This document shows positions 33,581 through 44,493 of a stretch of DNA of 64,000 bases, piece by piece (the first letter of the stretch is position 1; the number at the start of each line of letters is the position of its first letter). Below the pieces are notes generated by a model. That model was not told the DNA's origin. It saw only the letters and a list, made by a program, of their open reading frames with translations, and made no database searches. The stretch comes from Armigeres subalbatus (lineage: Eukaryota > Arthropoda > Insecta > Diptera > Culicidae), in the NCBI RefSeq assembly GCF_024139115.2, contig NC_085139.1, positions 11,131,533-11,195,532 of the forward strand. The letters are read 5' to 3'. The translations under genes and the position numbers were made by a program.

Positions 33581-35984
33581 AAGACAAAGAAGACAAAGAA
33601 GACAAAGAAGACAAAGAAGACAAAGAAGACAAAGAAGACAAAGAAGACAAAGAAGACAAAGAAGACAAAGAAGACAAAGAAGACAAAGAAGACAAAGAAG
33701 ACAAAGAAGACAAAGAAGACAAAAGAAGACAAAGAAGACAAAGAAGACAAAGAAGACAAAGAAGACAAAGAAGACAAAGAAGACAAAGAAGACAAAGAAG
33801 ACAAAGAAGACAAAGAAGACAAAGAAGACAAAGAAGACAAAGAAGACAAAGAAGACAAAGAAGACAAAGAAGACAAAGAAGACAAAGAAGACAAAGAAGA
33901 CAAAGAAGACAAAGAAGACAAAGAAGACAAAGAAGACAAAGAAGACAAAGAAGACAAAGAAGACAAAGAAGACAAAGAAGACAAAGAAAACAAAGAAGAC
34001 AAAGAAGACAAAGAAGACAAAGAAGACAAAGAAGACAAAGAAGACAAAGAAGACAAAGAAGACAAAGAAGACAAAGAAGACAAAGAAGACAAAGAAGACA
34101 AAGAAGACAAAGAAGACAAAGAAGACAAAGAAGACAAAGAAGACAAAGAAGACAAAGAAGACAAAGAAGACAAAGAAGACAAAGAAGACAAAGAAGACAA
34201 AGAAGACAAAGAAGACAAAGAAGACAAAAAAAGACAAAGAAGACAAAGAAGACAAAGAAGACAAAGAAGACAAAGAAGACAAAGAAGACAAAGAAGACAA
34301 AGAAGACAAAGAAGACAAAGAAGACAAAGAAGACAAAGAAGACAAAGAAGACAAAGAAGACAAAGAAGACAAAGAAGACAAAGAAGACAAAGAAGACAAA
34401 GAAGACAAAGAAGACAAAGAAGACAAAGAAGACAAAGAAGACAAAGAAGACAAAGAAGACAAAGAAGACAAAGAAGACAAAGAAGACAAAGAAGACAAAG
34501 AAGACAAAGAAGACAAAGAAGACAAAGAAGACAAAGAAGACAAAGAAGACAAAGAAGACAAAGAAGACAAAGAAGACAAAGAAGACAAAGAAGACAAAGG
34601 CAAAGGAGACAAAGAAGACAAAGAAGACAAAGAAGACAAAGAAGACAAAGAAGACAAAGAAGACAAAGAAGACAAAGAAGACAAAGAAGACAAAGAAGAC
34701 AAAGAAGACAAAGAAGACAAAGAAGACAAAGAAGACAAAGAAGACAAAGAAGACAAAGAAGACAAAGAAGACAAAGAAGACAAAGAAGACAAAGAAGACA
34801 AAGAAGACAAAGAAGACAAGAAGACAAAGAAGACAAAGAAGACAAAGAAGACAAAGAAGACAAAGAAGACAAAGAAGACAAAGAAGACAAAGAAGACAAA
34901 GAAGACAAAGACAGAAGACAAAGAAGACAAAGAAGACAAAGAAGACAAAGAAGACAAAGAAGACAAAGAAGACAAAGAAGACAAAGAAGACAAAGAAGAC
35001 AAAGAAGACAAAGAAGACAAAGAAGACAAAGAAGACAAAGAAGACAAAGAAGACAAAGAAGACAAAGAAGACAAAGAAGAAGAAGACAAAGAAGACAAAG
35101 AAGACAAAGAAGACAAAGAAGACAAAGAAGACAAAGAAGACAAAGAAGACAAAGAAGACAAAGAAGACAAAGAAGACAAAGAAGACAAAGAAGACAAAGA
35201 AGACAAAGAAGACAAAGAAGACAAAGAAGACAAAGAAGACAAAGAAGACAAAGAAGACAAAGAAGACAAAGAAGACAAAGAAGACAAAGAAGACAAAGAA
35301 GACAAAGAAGACAAAGAAGACAAAGAAGACAAAGAAGACAAAGAAGACAAAGAAGACAAAGAAGACAAGAAGACAAGAAGACAAGAAGACAAAAGAAGAC
35401 AAAGAAGACAAAGAAGACAAAGAAGACAAAGAAGACAAAGAAGACAAAGAAGACAAAGAAGACAAAGAAGACAAAGAAGACAAAGAAGACAAAGAAGACA
35501 AAGAAGACAAAGAAGACAAAGAAGACAAAGAAGACAAAGAAGACAAAGAAGACAAAGAAGACAAAGAAGACAAAGAAGACAAAGAAGACAAAGAAGACAA
35601 AGAAGACAAAGAAGACAAAGAAGACAAAGAAGACAAAGAAGACAAAGAAGACAAAGAAGACAAAGAAGACAAAGAAGACAAAGAAGACAAAGAAGACAAA
35701 GAAGACAAAGAAGACAAAGAAGACAAAGAAGACAAAGAAGACAAAGAAGACAAAGAAGACAAAGAAGACAAAGAAGACAAAGAAGACAAAGAAGACAAAG
35801 AAGACAAAGAAGACAAAGAAGACAAAGAAGACAAAGAAGACAAAGAAGACAAAGAAGACAAAGAAGACAAAGAAGACAAAGAAGACAAAGAAAACAAAGA
35901 AGACAAAGAAGACAAAGAAGACAAAGAAGACAAAGAAGACAAAGAAGACAAAGAAGACAAAGAAGACAAAGAAGACAAAGAAAA
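33581..35984. repeat. 9-bp tandem array, unit GAAGACAAA, about 2.4 kb
   Basis: About 267 copies of a purine-rich unit (eight purines and one C on the plus strand). Register shifts occur near 33722, 34227, 34600, 34817, 34909, 35076 and 35366-35392, and point variants near 33988 and 35890. Because the period is a multiple of three and the unit has no stop in any frame, all six frames stay open. The resulting 600-852 codon frames (KTK, RQR or EDK repeats) are not genes. Confidence 0.97.
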
Positions 35985-36170
35985 TTCTTTATCTTCTGAG
36001 GACAAAGTAGATAGAAAGGAAAACAAAGAAGACAAAGAAAACAGAGAAAGAACACTCTTTAACTTCTGAAGACAAAGAATACAAAAAGGAAAACGAAGAC
36101 AAAGGAGACAATAAAGACAAAGAAAACAAAGAAGATAAAGAAGCCAACGAATACAAAGAAGACAATGAAG
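35985..36170. repeat. Eroded right flank of the 9-bp array
   Basis: Diverged GACAAAGAA units are mixed with a roughly 65-bp direct duplication that starts TTCTTTATCTTCTGAGGAC (35986) and CTCTTTAACTTCTGAAGAC (36055). Only this side decays gradually; the left edge is abrupt. Confidence 0.75.
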
Positions 36171-38257
36171 GCTTTTGGTTTTTTTTCCAGGAATTTTGGC
36201 ATTTTAGACTGGAGATTTTTAGAATAATCGTTTAAGATGTATCCCAACGTTTCGGCAAGTTTTTGTTTCCTTTATCAAGGGAACTAAAGAAATGGTGTGT
36301 TTTAAAAATGATTTTAATATGAGTACAAAATTTGTACAAAAACGATGGGACAGATCTTATACGGTTGTTCTAAAAATCTCCTGATCGAAAAGCCGAAAGC
36401 TCGGAAATAGTTGAACATAAGCAGTCAAACCCTTAATTTACTAAATATGGACTGGACATTTTTGTTACTTCCCTTGGAACATTGTTCTAATTTTATTCAG
36501 AAAACTTATTGATATTATTTGAAGATAAACATTCCATCGCAATCCTTCGTCAACAAATCTCATTCTCAATTACTACCGTGCGTCCACCACCCAACGAAAA
36601 GAGCATGCATGATCGGGAACCATCATCGCACGTAACGAAGGCTGCAATGGCATTGAAAGTGAATACTTAAGAACACCATAACAAACGCCTAGAACAAGCG
36701 GCGGAATAATTCATTCCCCTTCTCAGAGATCCCCCCCCCCCTTATTATTTACACCCTTATCAATGTGGAGCAGTTCGTTCTGGGAGAGAGCGAGCCTTCG
36801 AGAGCGAAAGCCACAGCATCCGGCACCGGTTGTTGGCTGTCAGTTTCGTATATCCTTTTGGGGTCCAGCACCAACGTTGTTGGTTGATAGCAGCACTCCC
36901 AGCGCATTCAGTCCTCTAACGACGGTCGGCGTGAACGGTTGCATGCCATCCAAGCTGGCCCAAAACTTATCAAATCGAATGCTCCCGAGAAGTGACTTGC
37001 GACGGAGATTGTTTTTGGCGCGCGCGAATTCATTTCTTTTCGTAAGTGATTCAGTGTGAACTGCGACTTCCACCGTTTGAAGGATATCTGTCTGGGTGGG
37101 GCCCGGGTCGGGGTTGTGTGTTGAAGCGGCATCCATCGCATCGGAGACGGAATGTCTCGCTGCGCTGACGCTGGCTGGTGCTGGGGCCAGTGCTGATCCA
37201 TACGGGTGCCGGCTAACGTTGTGAAGACACTTTGTAATTCGCCGCGGGTGGAAAAGATGCTGTGGAATATTTTACTCCGGCTGAGATTGTGATTTACATT
37301 TTTTCAACATTTTCGCTGCTGGAAGAACGTCGCGTAGTGCATTGCTTGGGCGAGGGATCTTTTTGTCTTTTCGAAGAGCATCAGCTTCAGGACCGTCGTC
37401 ACGGTTGTAGTCGCAGCAGCAGGCCATGGAATGGCGAGAGTTGGGATGCGGTTGCTGCGATTGCTTTGCTATTGTTTCTATTCAGCAGCGGCTGCACCAA
37501 GCTGCACGTTACGGACTATGAATTAAGGATGGTCAGTGTATCGGTGGCCAAATGGTTTCTCTTTCCGGCATGAATTGCGTTGCGGTCGGTCAAGTTTGTC
37601 GAAATAGTCTGGTCCTCGGCATTCATCGGATTGCCGGCTTGTCGGTTTGTTGCAACCGCAAACCGAGGCTTTGTTTCATGGAAATTACTGCTAATTGAAA
37701 GTGACTTGGTGCTTTCCTGCATTCAAACGGCTGCTGCAACGTCGATCGTATCGTCGGGGTGAGTTGGGAGAGCAATTTCCTAAGATAAGATTTTGAAGTG
37801 GAGGTGAGTTTTGCAAAGCCATGGAGCGGAACAAGGGGGCCTTATCAGATTATGGTGCGGATAGAGTCGGTTTCTACAATGAATGGAGCAATGATCTTAT
37901 GATAGCCCACCGAGGATATCAAGCTGGGTTCAGTTTGTGTGAATAGATGCGGGTAGAAAGACTTGGGATACGGGATTACGACGAACGGACGAACGCTTGC
38001 ATCCAATTATTCGGATCATCACCACAGCGAATCAGAAACAATGGAGTCACATGCAGTGCATCTAAGCCTTATTCCATTATTTTCTTTTTTGCATATTTTT
38101 CTGTATTGTTTCTGCAGCTATCAGTGAAAAGCATCCTTCAGAAAATGCAAATGAAATCTTTGATCAAATAGTTAAAAATAACAGCGTATCTTTGTTCAAA
38201 ATAATTCACATCGTAAAATTAATTAAGCTCATCAGAGTTTTCAACAATAGTCGATCT
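36171..38257. other. Unique noncoding stretch, possible promoter or 5' exon of an unseen gene
   Basis: A poly-C run of 11 lies at 36731-36741. The part at 36760-37760 is GC-rich for this window and has many short frames on both strands without known domains. TTTTCGTAAGTGATTCAGTG (37037-37056) holds a donor-like GTAAGT. No coding exon could be joined, so I do not call a gene. Confidence 0.35.
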
Positions 38258-38454
38258 AGGGACACGGCAGGTATTTCCGTCCATCGTCGTAGGGGCTAAA
38301 ACCAACGAAAGCAACGTACATTTGCTAGAACTGCACTATAGCAGAACGTTTCTCCTGAGCTTACGATTTGGTACGTATGAGTTTTACAAAAAAGCGTCTC
38401 CTTTATTGGTTTTCGAGACTATGACGAACAGACGAAAATACCTGCCGTGTCCCT
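38258..38454. mobile_element. 197-bp TIR MITE, ends AGGGACACGGCAGGTATTT
   Basis: The two ends match over 23 of 24 bases as inverted repeats (38258-38281 and 38431-38454). There is no open frame. No clear target duplication is visible, so the superfamily stays open. Confidence 0.85.
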
Positions 38455-38900
38455 ATATGTTTGAAATTCTTAGAATCGTATTACATATGTGTAATTATTA
38501 TAATGTCATATATTCTTCTCTGATTGCTTGAAAACCTATGGATCAAATATCTTTTTTTAGGTTAAAAAATACTGTCGCCTAGAGAGCAAAAATCTACTAA
38601 GTATATTTAAAAAATAATCGATAATATCCAGAACGGTTAAGGTTGATTAAAGTGTGGCAGTAAAATTAACTTCCCACGCAAAATCAAAAATTTATCGTAG
38701 AAAACTCGAAAAAAAAAAACAGATAAAAAGTTTTAAATAATAAAATTAACCTCATTCTCACCCCTCAGAAATGGTGACATTGGGCGAAATAAAAAATCCC
38801 ACATTAGGGTTTCATTACGAAATAGGATTCGAGATATTATGTAAATAGTATTTATGCTTATAATAAGATATTTTCATTATACCTTTGTATATAAATTCAT
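38455..38900. other. AT-rich stretch, nothing recognised
   Basis: Spacer between two MITEs. No gene or repeat is supported. Confidence 0.4.
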
Positions 38901-39141
38901 ATTTCACTTGTCATAAAACGAGTTTGTACTATCCCATTTAATTCCACCACTTTATTGTACCTTTGACAGATACGTATTTCGACCTTAACAGTAAGGCCGT
39001 CTTCTGTGTCTTGTACTTGACTCGACCACGAAACACTGGAGACGGCCTTACTGTTAAGGACGAAATACGTATCTGTTAAAGGTACAATAAAGTGGTGGCA
39101 TTTAATGGGATAGTACAAACTCATCTTATGAAAAGTGAATA
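38901..39141. mobile_element. Foldback MITE with about 100-bp arms
   Basis: Left arm 38901-39004 and right arm 39039-39141 pair over almost their full length. They include GAGTTTGTACTATCCCAT, CCACCACTTTATTGTACC and CAGATACGTATTTCG. The loop of about 34 nt carries TTGTACTTGACTCGACCACG. I recall the TACGTATTTCGACC and AAGGCCGTCTTC words as a widespread insect repeat. Noncoding. Confidence 0.88.
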
Positions 39142-39334
39142 CATTCCACTGAAACTAAAAATAATTTTCTTACATACAGTTCAATTTGTATCAAATTATT
39201 TACTTACCAGTGGTATTATGCAAATTATTTACAATAAGAGTTTGTTATATAATTTCGTCACTTTGAACTTTCGCATGCCCCTTTTTATAGTTTCATATGG
39301 TACCTATGAACATTATGTAAGGATCAATAGAATA

Positions 39335-39480
39335 AGGGGCTGTTTGCAAATTACGTAACACTGTAGAGGGAGGACGGGATCAGGCCGTGAGGTGTTCATG
39401 CAAAAATCTGTTTCACACAATATGTTATGAAGGAGAGGATAAGGGTTAAAAATTGCGTTACGTATTTGTGAACGAACCCT
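39335..39480. mobile_element. 146-bp MITE, ends AGGGGCTGTTTGCAAATTAC
   Basis: The left end and the right end (complement AGGGTTCGTTCACAAATACG) form imperfect inverted repeats with ACGTAAC cores. This resembles the common insect GTTCACAAATTACGTAA family. Noncoding. Confidence 0.65.
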
Positions 39481-39956
39481 TTCATTAACGCTCCAAAGCA
39501 GCACTACTATGAGAAAAATTCATTCTTTATCCTTCCGAGACTTGCGCCGTTGTAAAAAGTACAAAAATTTCGAAAAAAGCTCGCTTGACATTCACAAGAC
39601 GGGCGGGACTCCATATATGATCTAGAACCTTGCGAGTCCCAGGAGGTTATATACGTACAATTATGTTATCTTTTTCACTCCTCATCATGAAAATAAGTCG
39701 TCCATAAAATATGTCACGCTTATTGGACTAAAAGTATTTAAAGACGTACGATTACAATAAACTCTTGAAACTTGTTTTGCGAATTGTAAGACATAAATTT
39801 AAATTTTATTTCGAATAGTTCAAGGCTTCCATCAAGAGTCGTAGCAGATTCTAAGATATTGAGAGAAGAATAGAATCATTTTCCGCTATAGGCCCAATCT
39901 TACCCTCTAAGGCCCAATGTCACGCCGAATGGCGCTAGCTAATGTTTTCGATACCG

Positions 39957-40151
39957 CCATCGGGAGTGACGATGGGCCTGGGGGGTGAGAATGGGTCATC
40001 GCTTTCACCGACAGTCTGGAGCTCGTAGAGCAATATCGTTCAAAAACGTCTCTTATATTTTAGTCTTCATGCTCTCAGATGCATTCAATCCCATTTTCCC
40101 ATTTTCACCCCATTTTCACCCCCATTTGACCCATTGTCACCCCCGACGACG
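39957..40151. mobile_element. MITE with CACCCCCGA-type ends, copy 1
   Basis: It runs between CCATCGGGAGTGACGATGGG and CCCATTGTCACCCCCGACG. The interior (CTCTTATATTTTAGTCTTCA, CTGGAGCTCGTAGAG) is the reverse complement of the element at 63386-63595. Inverted ends and two full copies establish the element. Confidence 0.8.
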
Positions 40152-41811
40152 GTATGCTAGGTTGAATGTCAGAAAACTTAATTTACAAACGTTGAATGAT
40201 CCGATAAATTCAAAAAATTTGAACAGGCAGAAAGGCAGATAGAAAAAATCATAAGGGTTGTGTATAAGACACGACCGCAAGGTAGCCGTTGGACGTAGCC
40301 GTTCAAAAATAAAGCAATTCTGGAGGGTTTTATTTGTTCCAATAAGAGATATATCCCTCACGATTCAACGCTGCTTTAGCTAATCGATTATTTTGGAAAA
40401 AATATGTATTTTTCAGGGTTGGCCAAATTAGGCACTAATATGTTCAAAACCGGTGCACTTCCCCTACAACTATAGTGGAAAACTAAAAAAAAACAGTTGT
40501 CGATAGTTAATCAATAGTTTCATTGATTGTTTTCAATAGTTTATCAATATTTTCACTATTTTACAAAATTTAAACTAAATATAATAGACTGCTTATGAAA
40601 TCATAAACATGTTCCAAATATCATTTTTTGTTGGTTTTGTTGTTGAAACAATTCAAAGAAAATTGGAAGGAGCAAAATTGGGATGGAGCTCTACAGCTAC
40701 CATTGGAAGGAAAAAGTTAAATAGTGTTTTGATGTCATAGTTTAGAAATTTAAATTTCACTGAAAATATTATACATGACGACTTTTATCGAGATACTTTA
40801 TTTTATCATATGCTAAAACTCGTGATTAAGCTATTATACATTTAAGCAGAACTGAAATTCAAATACAACCAAAATACTTGAAGGCTATTTCACAGTCAAT
40901 TGAATTGTGTGTGGATTTTTGTGTGTCAATTGAGTGTGGACTCTACACACTCAAATTAACATCGAAACGAGGTTCAAAATAAGTTGTTCAGATGGCGTTG
41001 GGTCACACATAAATCATAAATTGGCAAATGACAATCTTGAAGAGCAATAACTTAAAATGCGTTAACTATATTTTAGAAACCCAGAGAACCAGAATCCGTA
41101 AGAATTCGATTTATCTAAACTAAATCTCTAGACAGGTCCTAAAATCCTACCAACAAAGTGGATTAGGAACTCTCTGCTACTTATCACAGGCAGGCAAATA
41201 TGACAATAAGGTCTGCAGAATGTTTAACATACGGTGTGCTGTCCACGAAGTGATGAATGAAGCTAACATCACTGCATACATACATACATAACATACACGA
41301 AAAAACATCAAATATGAAACAGAAAGTTGCCATCCAACTATCAACAAGATACCTGAATGGTGATAATGGCATTTTGATAATAATTTACGTAATAATTCCT
41401 GCCCCGAGTAGGCCCCGATTTGTCTAAAGAAGCCCCCCACGACGGTACCCAGTGGTTGGAAGGATTGCTTCGTCTATAGGGCACTGCACGGAATACTTTG
41501 TCCCTTTTCGCTGCAATGAAATTATAAAACAACAAGGCCAGTAAACGTAAAAATTCATGAAGAACGAAAAAGAAAAAGATATTTCTTAGCAGTGCCCTGA
41601 CCATCCATCTATAGGGAGCAGTGGATCGTCGGATTTGTAACAAACCTTGAGTTCCCATGGAGTCACAATTTCTGTAATGTGGTCAGGCACGAGCGGTGCT
41701 TTAAATTAACATTGGGATCCATTTCTTAAAATATTTTGAATAGCGAAATCGCCCTGCAAAAATAGTAGTGAAAAGAAGCGATTTATTTTCAAAAATACGT
41801 CTTCCCAGTAA
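40152..41811. other. AT-rich stretch, no gene supported
   Basis: A short inverted pair AGGGCACTGC / GCAGTGCCCT (about 41479-41488 and 41589-41598) hints at a 120-bp MITE. Repeated TCAATAGTTT words lie near 40505-40560. Nothing coding is seen. Confidence 0.35.
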
Positions 41812-42635
41812 CCTAGGATAGGATGTGACAACTCAATTTTGACTGCCTTGTTGTTTCCTCAGTTGGTTGCTTCGACGAGGTGGTGGCCAGTGCTTCCAAA
41901 CCATTTTTATGAAAAATCCGCCAAATAATTTGAGTTCAAATTTGATGTTTTCTCGTTTATTTATTTCATCATTCATCGAAAAAGATGTTACGCACTACAC
42001 AGCAAATAATTTTGAAAATTCAACGACGTGTAAATTTGCTGCTAATATCAACAAACAAATAAACACTCAATATTCAATTAAATTCAACCGAATTTTACAA
42101 GCAAGCACGGTTTAAGTTTATTTCGATTTAAAAGAACAGTAAGATCTATTGGAAGTTACGTTTATTTGCATGCTCCAAATATGTGCATGAAAATACATTT
42201 AAAATCACAACATATTTTTATCTGTGTATCAGAAACAAGTTTTTACGTGAAATTAGATGACTTTCAGAGTGAAAATGGTCAAACTGTGGTCAATGATGCT
42301 TCAAATCGAGTGGTTTTAATTAGCATAATCTTTGTGAATCATGTATAAACGATCAACGATCAATTCGATCAGAGTTTACAAAATCAGCCTCACCGAAAAT
42401 AGTGTTTTATTTCATTTCATTCAGTCGTTTAAATTTCAGTTATATCAAAAACCTATTGCTAAATCATCAGTTATTCTTTATCCGGTGCAAATATTCTCGA
42501 TTATATCAACACATTTCAACAGTAATCGAATTTATCACCCGACATTACCATTTCGTCACGTTTTCGCTGCCATTGTTTGCTGCCGAGTCAAAACAAAGCG
42601 TACACAATTTGCGCCTGCCGTCGCTCATAGTGAAT

Positions 42636-44408
42636 ATGACGAAAAAGTGTTCTGCCTCTCATTGCATTACTGGCTCAACCCGTAGCAGTAAAGTTTTGTG
42701 TGCTAGCTGTAAAAAATCATTTCATTTGAAATGCATCGGCCTTTCGACGAACCAATATAAGGGAATTCGCGATGTTCCTGGTGCTGAATGGTTTTGCCCT
42801 GCTTGTCGCAACTCATCGTACGATATAGAGCATACATCAGTCAATCCAGCTTTTAATTTAATTATGGATCGCTTATCCTCGGTGCTTCGTCTTGTCGGAG
42901 CTCAAATAGATGTAACTCGATCACTTTGTCGTGCTCTAAGCAACAATATTCGTCGTGAAAATATCAGCATCCGACCAGCCCACACTTTGCCTTGCAACGA
43001 ATCACGGACCTTCGAAGATGAAATAAACAATCTCCAGCTAGAATTTACGAACGTCTTCGGTTCCTTCATCGCCGACACAGAGAACACCTCCGACACCAAA
43101 AGGGATCGATCGAGCAGCTTATCTTCATCCCATCTTACGTCATCAAGATCCAGCAAAAAAATGAGAGTTGAAGTTCCGGTTTCTACATCTGCTTCAACAG
43201 CGACTATAATCCCATCCATTCCAGATGCAGATATTCCTCCAGCGCTTGTTATTAACGAGGGCCCCATTCCTACAATCATCGAATGCAACGAACCACAAAT
43301 CATCCCGTCGAACACCTGCCTCATCGCCAAAGACACGAATTTGGCCCAGACTATTACCACCGCTATTATCCCAGCAAATAGCATCGCCACCAATCACGCC
43401 ACGCCTGCGACACCCTCCGCTAGTATCATTGCCAGTACTTCCATAACCGCCCAGCAACAACAATTGCAAGCCACCCTAGCACCTTCCGCTTCAATTATCT
43501 TACGCTCCACCGATAAATGCACGCAAACCGAATCAAGCCCTAAGCCACAAAGACCACGTGCCCCTGCTGCTGCTGTTGCTGCTGCTGCTGTTGCTGTCTC
43601 TGATGTCTCCATTCATCCGTCAATGAGTGAAGCTATCACGGCCAACACAGCCGTCTCTGCTGCTCCTGTATTACCATCAATGAATCCTGCCACATTCAGC
43701 ACTACAGCTACAGTTACGAACCCAACGCCTTCCGTTCAACAATCAATGACACCACTTCAGCATGATGTTATTGATTTGACAAATGCGACTTCATCTGACG
43801 GTATTTACACATGTAATCCACTACATAGTTCCGTAAGCAATATTGTATCGAATAATCGCTCACCTCATACAAATGTCCTACCTTCGTTTTCTAATACTGC
43901 CACGAATAATTTGCAAATTGTGACATCTTCTAGCAGGCCGCAACTAGCTATTGCTCCTCCAGCACCATCGACACCAATACAAACCAATAGTAGTAATAAC
44001 TGGTATTATCTAACGCGGTTCCTACCTCATGAAACAGAAGCAAACATAATCAACTATATTGCACGTCGTGCCAATTGCAATCCTAATCAAGTCATCTGTC
44101 ATAAGCTTGTAAGAGAGGGATATGATACTAGACAACTATCTTTTCTGTCATTTAAAATCAGTGTTCCGGTTAGTTTTGAGCAGATCATATTATCTGAACA
44201 GTTCTGGCCCAGTGGGGTTGCAATTGCTCCTTTTTTAGAGAGGAGATCAAACAACAGCAAACCTGTTGGACCTCGTGTACAAGTTCGTTTGTCTCCACGC
44301 ACACCAACATCTCGCACACTATCGACGCCCCGCCATCGAATACAGGAGCAAGTTCGTCAATATCAGAGCATCCCGTCTTTGAATCAGCTCCAGTTCCGAT
44401 ACAACTAG
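42636..44408 (+). CDS. LINE ORF1 protein with N-terminal PHD finger, 590 aa
   Basis: Uninterrupted from the ATG at 42636, chosen because the PHD finger begins four residues later. The Cys4-His-Cys3 pattern is complete: Cys5, Cys10, Cys22, Cys25, His30, Cys33, Cys54, Cys57. A long low-complexity Ser/Thr/Ala/Pro linker follows, with a GCT-repeat Ala-Val stretch near 43560-43600. The C-terminal globular part (about residues 455-545) starts NWYYLTRFLPHETE and contains SFKISVPVSFEQII and QFWPSGVAIAPF, as in many insect LINE ORF1 proteins. ORF1 proteins bind the element RNA. PHD fingers often bind histone tails, so chromatin targeting is a fair guess but unproven. ORF2 follows in another frame and overlaps its end. 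Confidence 0.88.
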   Translation: MTKKCSASHCITGSTRSSKVLCASCKKSFHLKCIGLSTNQYKGIRDVPGAEWFCPACRNSSYDIEHTSVNPAFNLIMDRLSSVLRLVGAQIDVTRSLCRALSNNIRRENISIRPAHTLPCNESRTFEDEINNLQLEFTNVFGSFIADTENTSDTKRDRSSSLSSSHLTSSRSSKKMRVEVPVSTSASTATIIPSIPDADIPPALVINEGPIPTIIECNEPQIIPSNTCLIAKDTNLAQTITTAIIPANSIATNHATPATPSASIIASTSITAQQQQLQATLAPSASIILRSTDKCTQTESSPKPQRPRAPAAAVAAAAVAVSDVSIHPSMSEAITANTAVSAAPVLPSMNPATFSTTATVTNPTPSVQQSMTPLQHDVIDLTNATSSDGIYTCNPLHSSVSNIVSNNRSPHTNVLPSFSNTATNNLQIVTSSSRPQLAIAPPAPSTPIQTNSSNNWYYLTRFLPHETEANIINYIARRANCNPNQVICHKLVREGYDTRQLSFLSFKISVPVSFEQIILSEQFWPSGVAIAPFLERRSNNSKPVGPRVQVRLSPRTPTSRTLSTPRHRIQEQVRQYQSIPSLNQLQFRYN

Positions 44409-44493
44409 CTGCACCATTCAGGATGGTAAAACCCAAGTACAGGGCGACTCTAGTATAAATGGACTACTGTGTTATTACCAAAATCTCGGTGGC

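Noticed and set aside
33477..36069. Open frames of 606-852 codons on both strands
   Set aside because: They are produced by a stop-free 9-bp repeat that is open in all six frames. There is no domain, and the frames switch between KTK, RQR and EDK at register shifts.
42402..42635. Extended N-terminus for the LINE ORF1
   Set aside because: The upstream in-frame codons lack ORF1 similarity. The PHD finger begins right after the ATG at 42636, so the upstream part is treated as 5' UTR.
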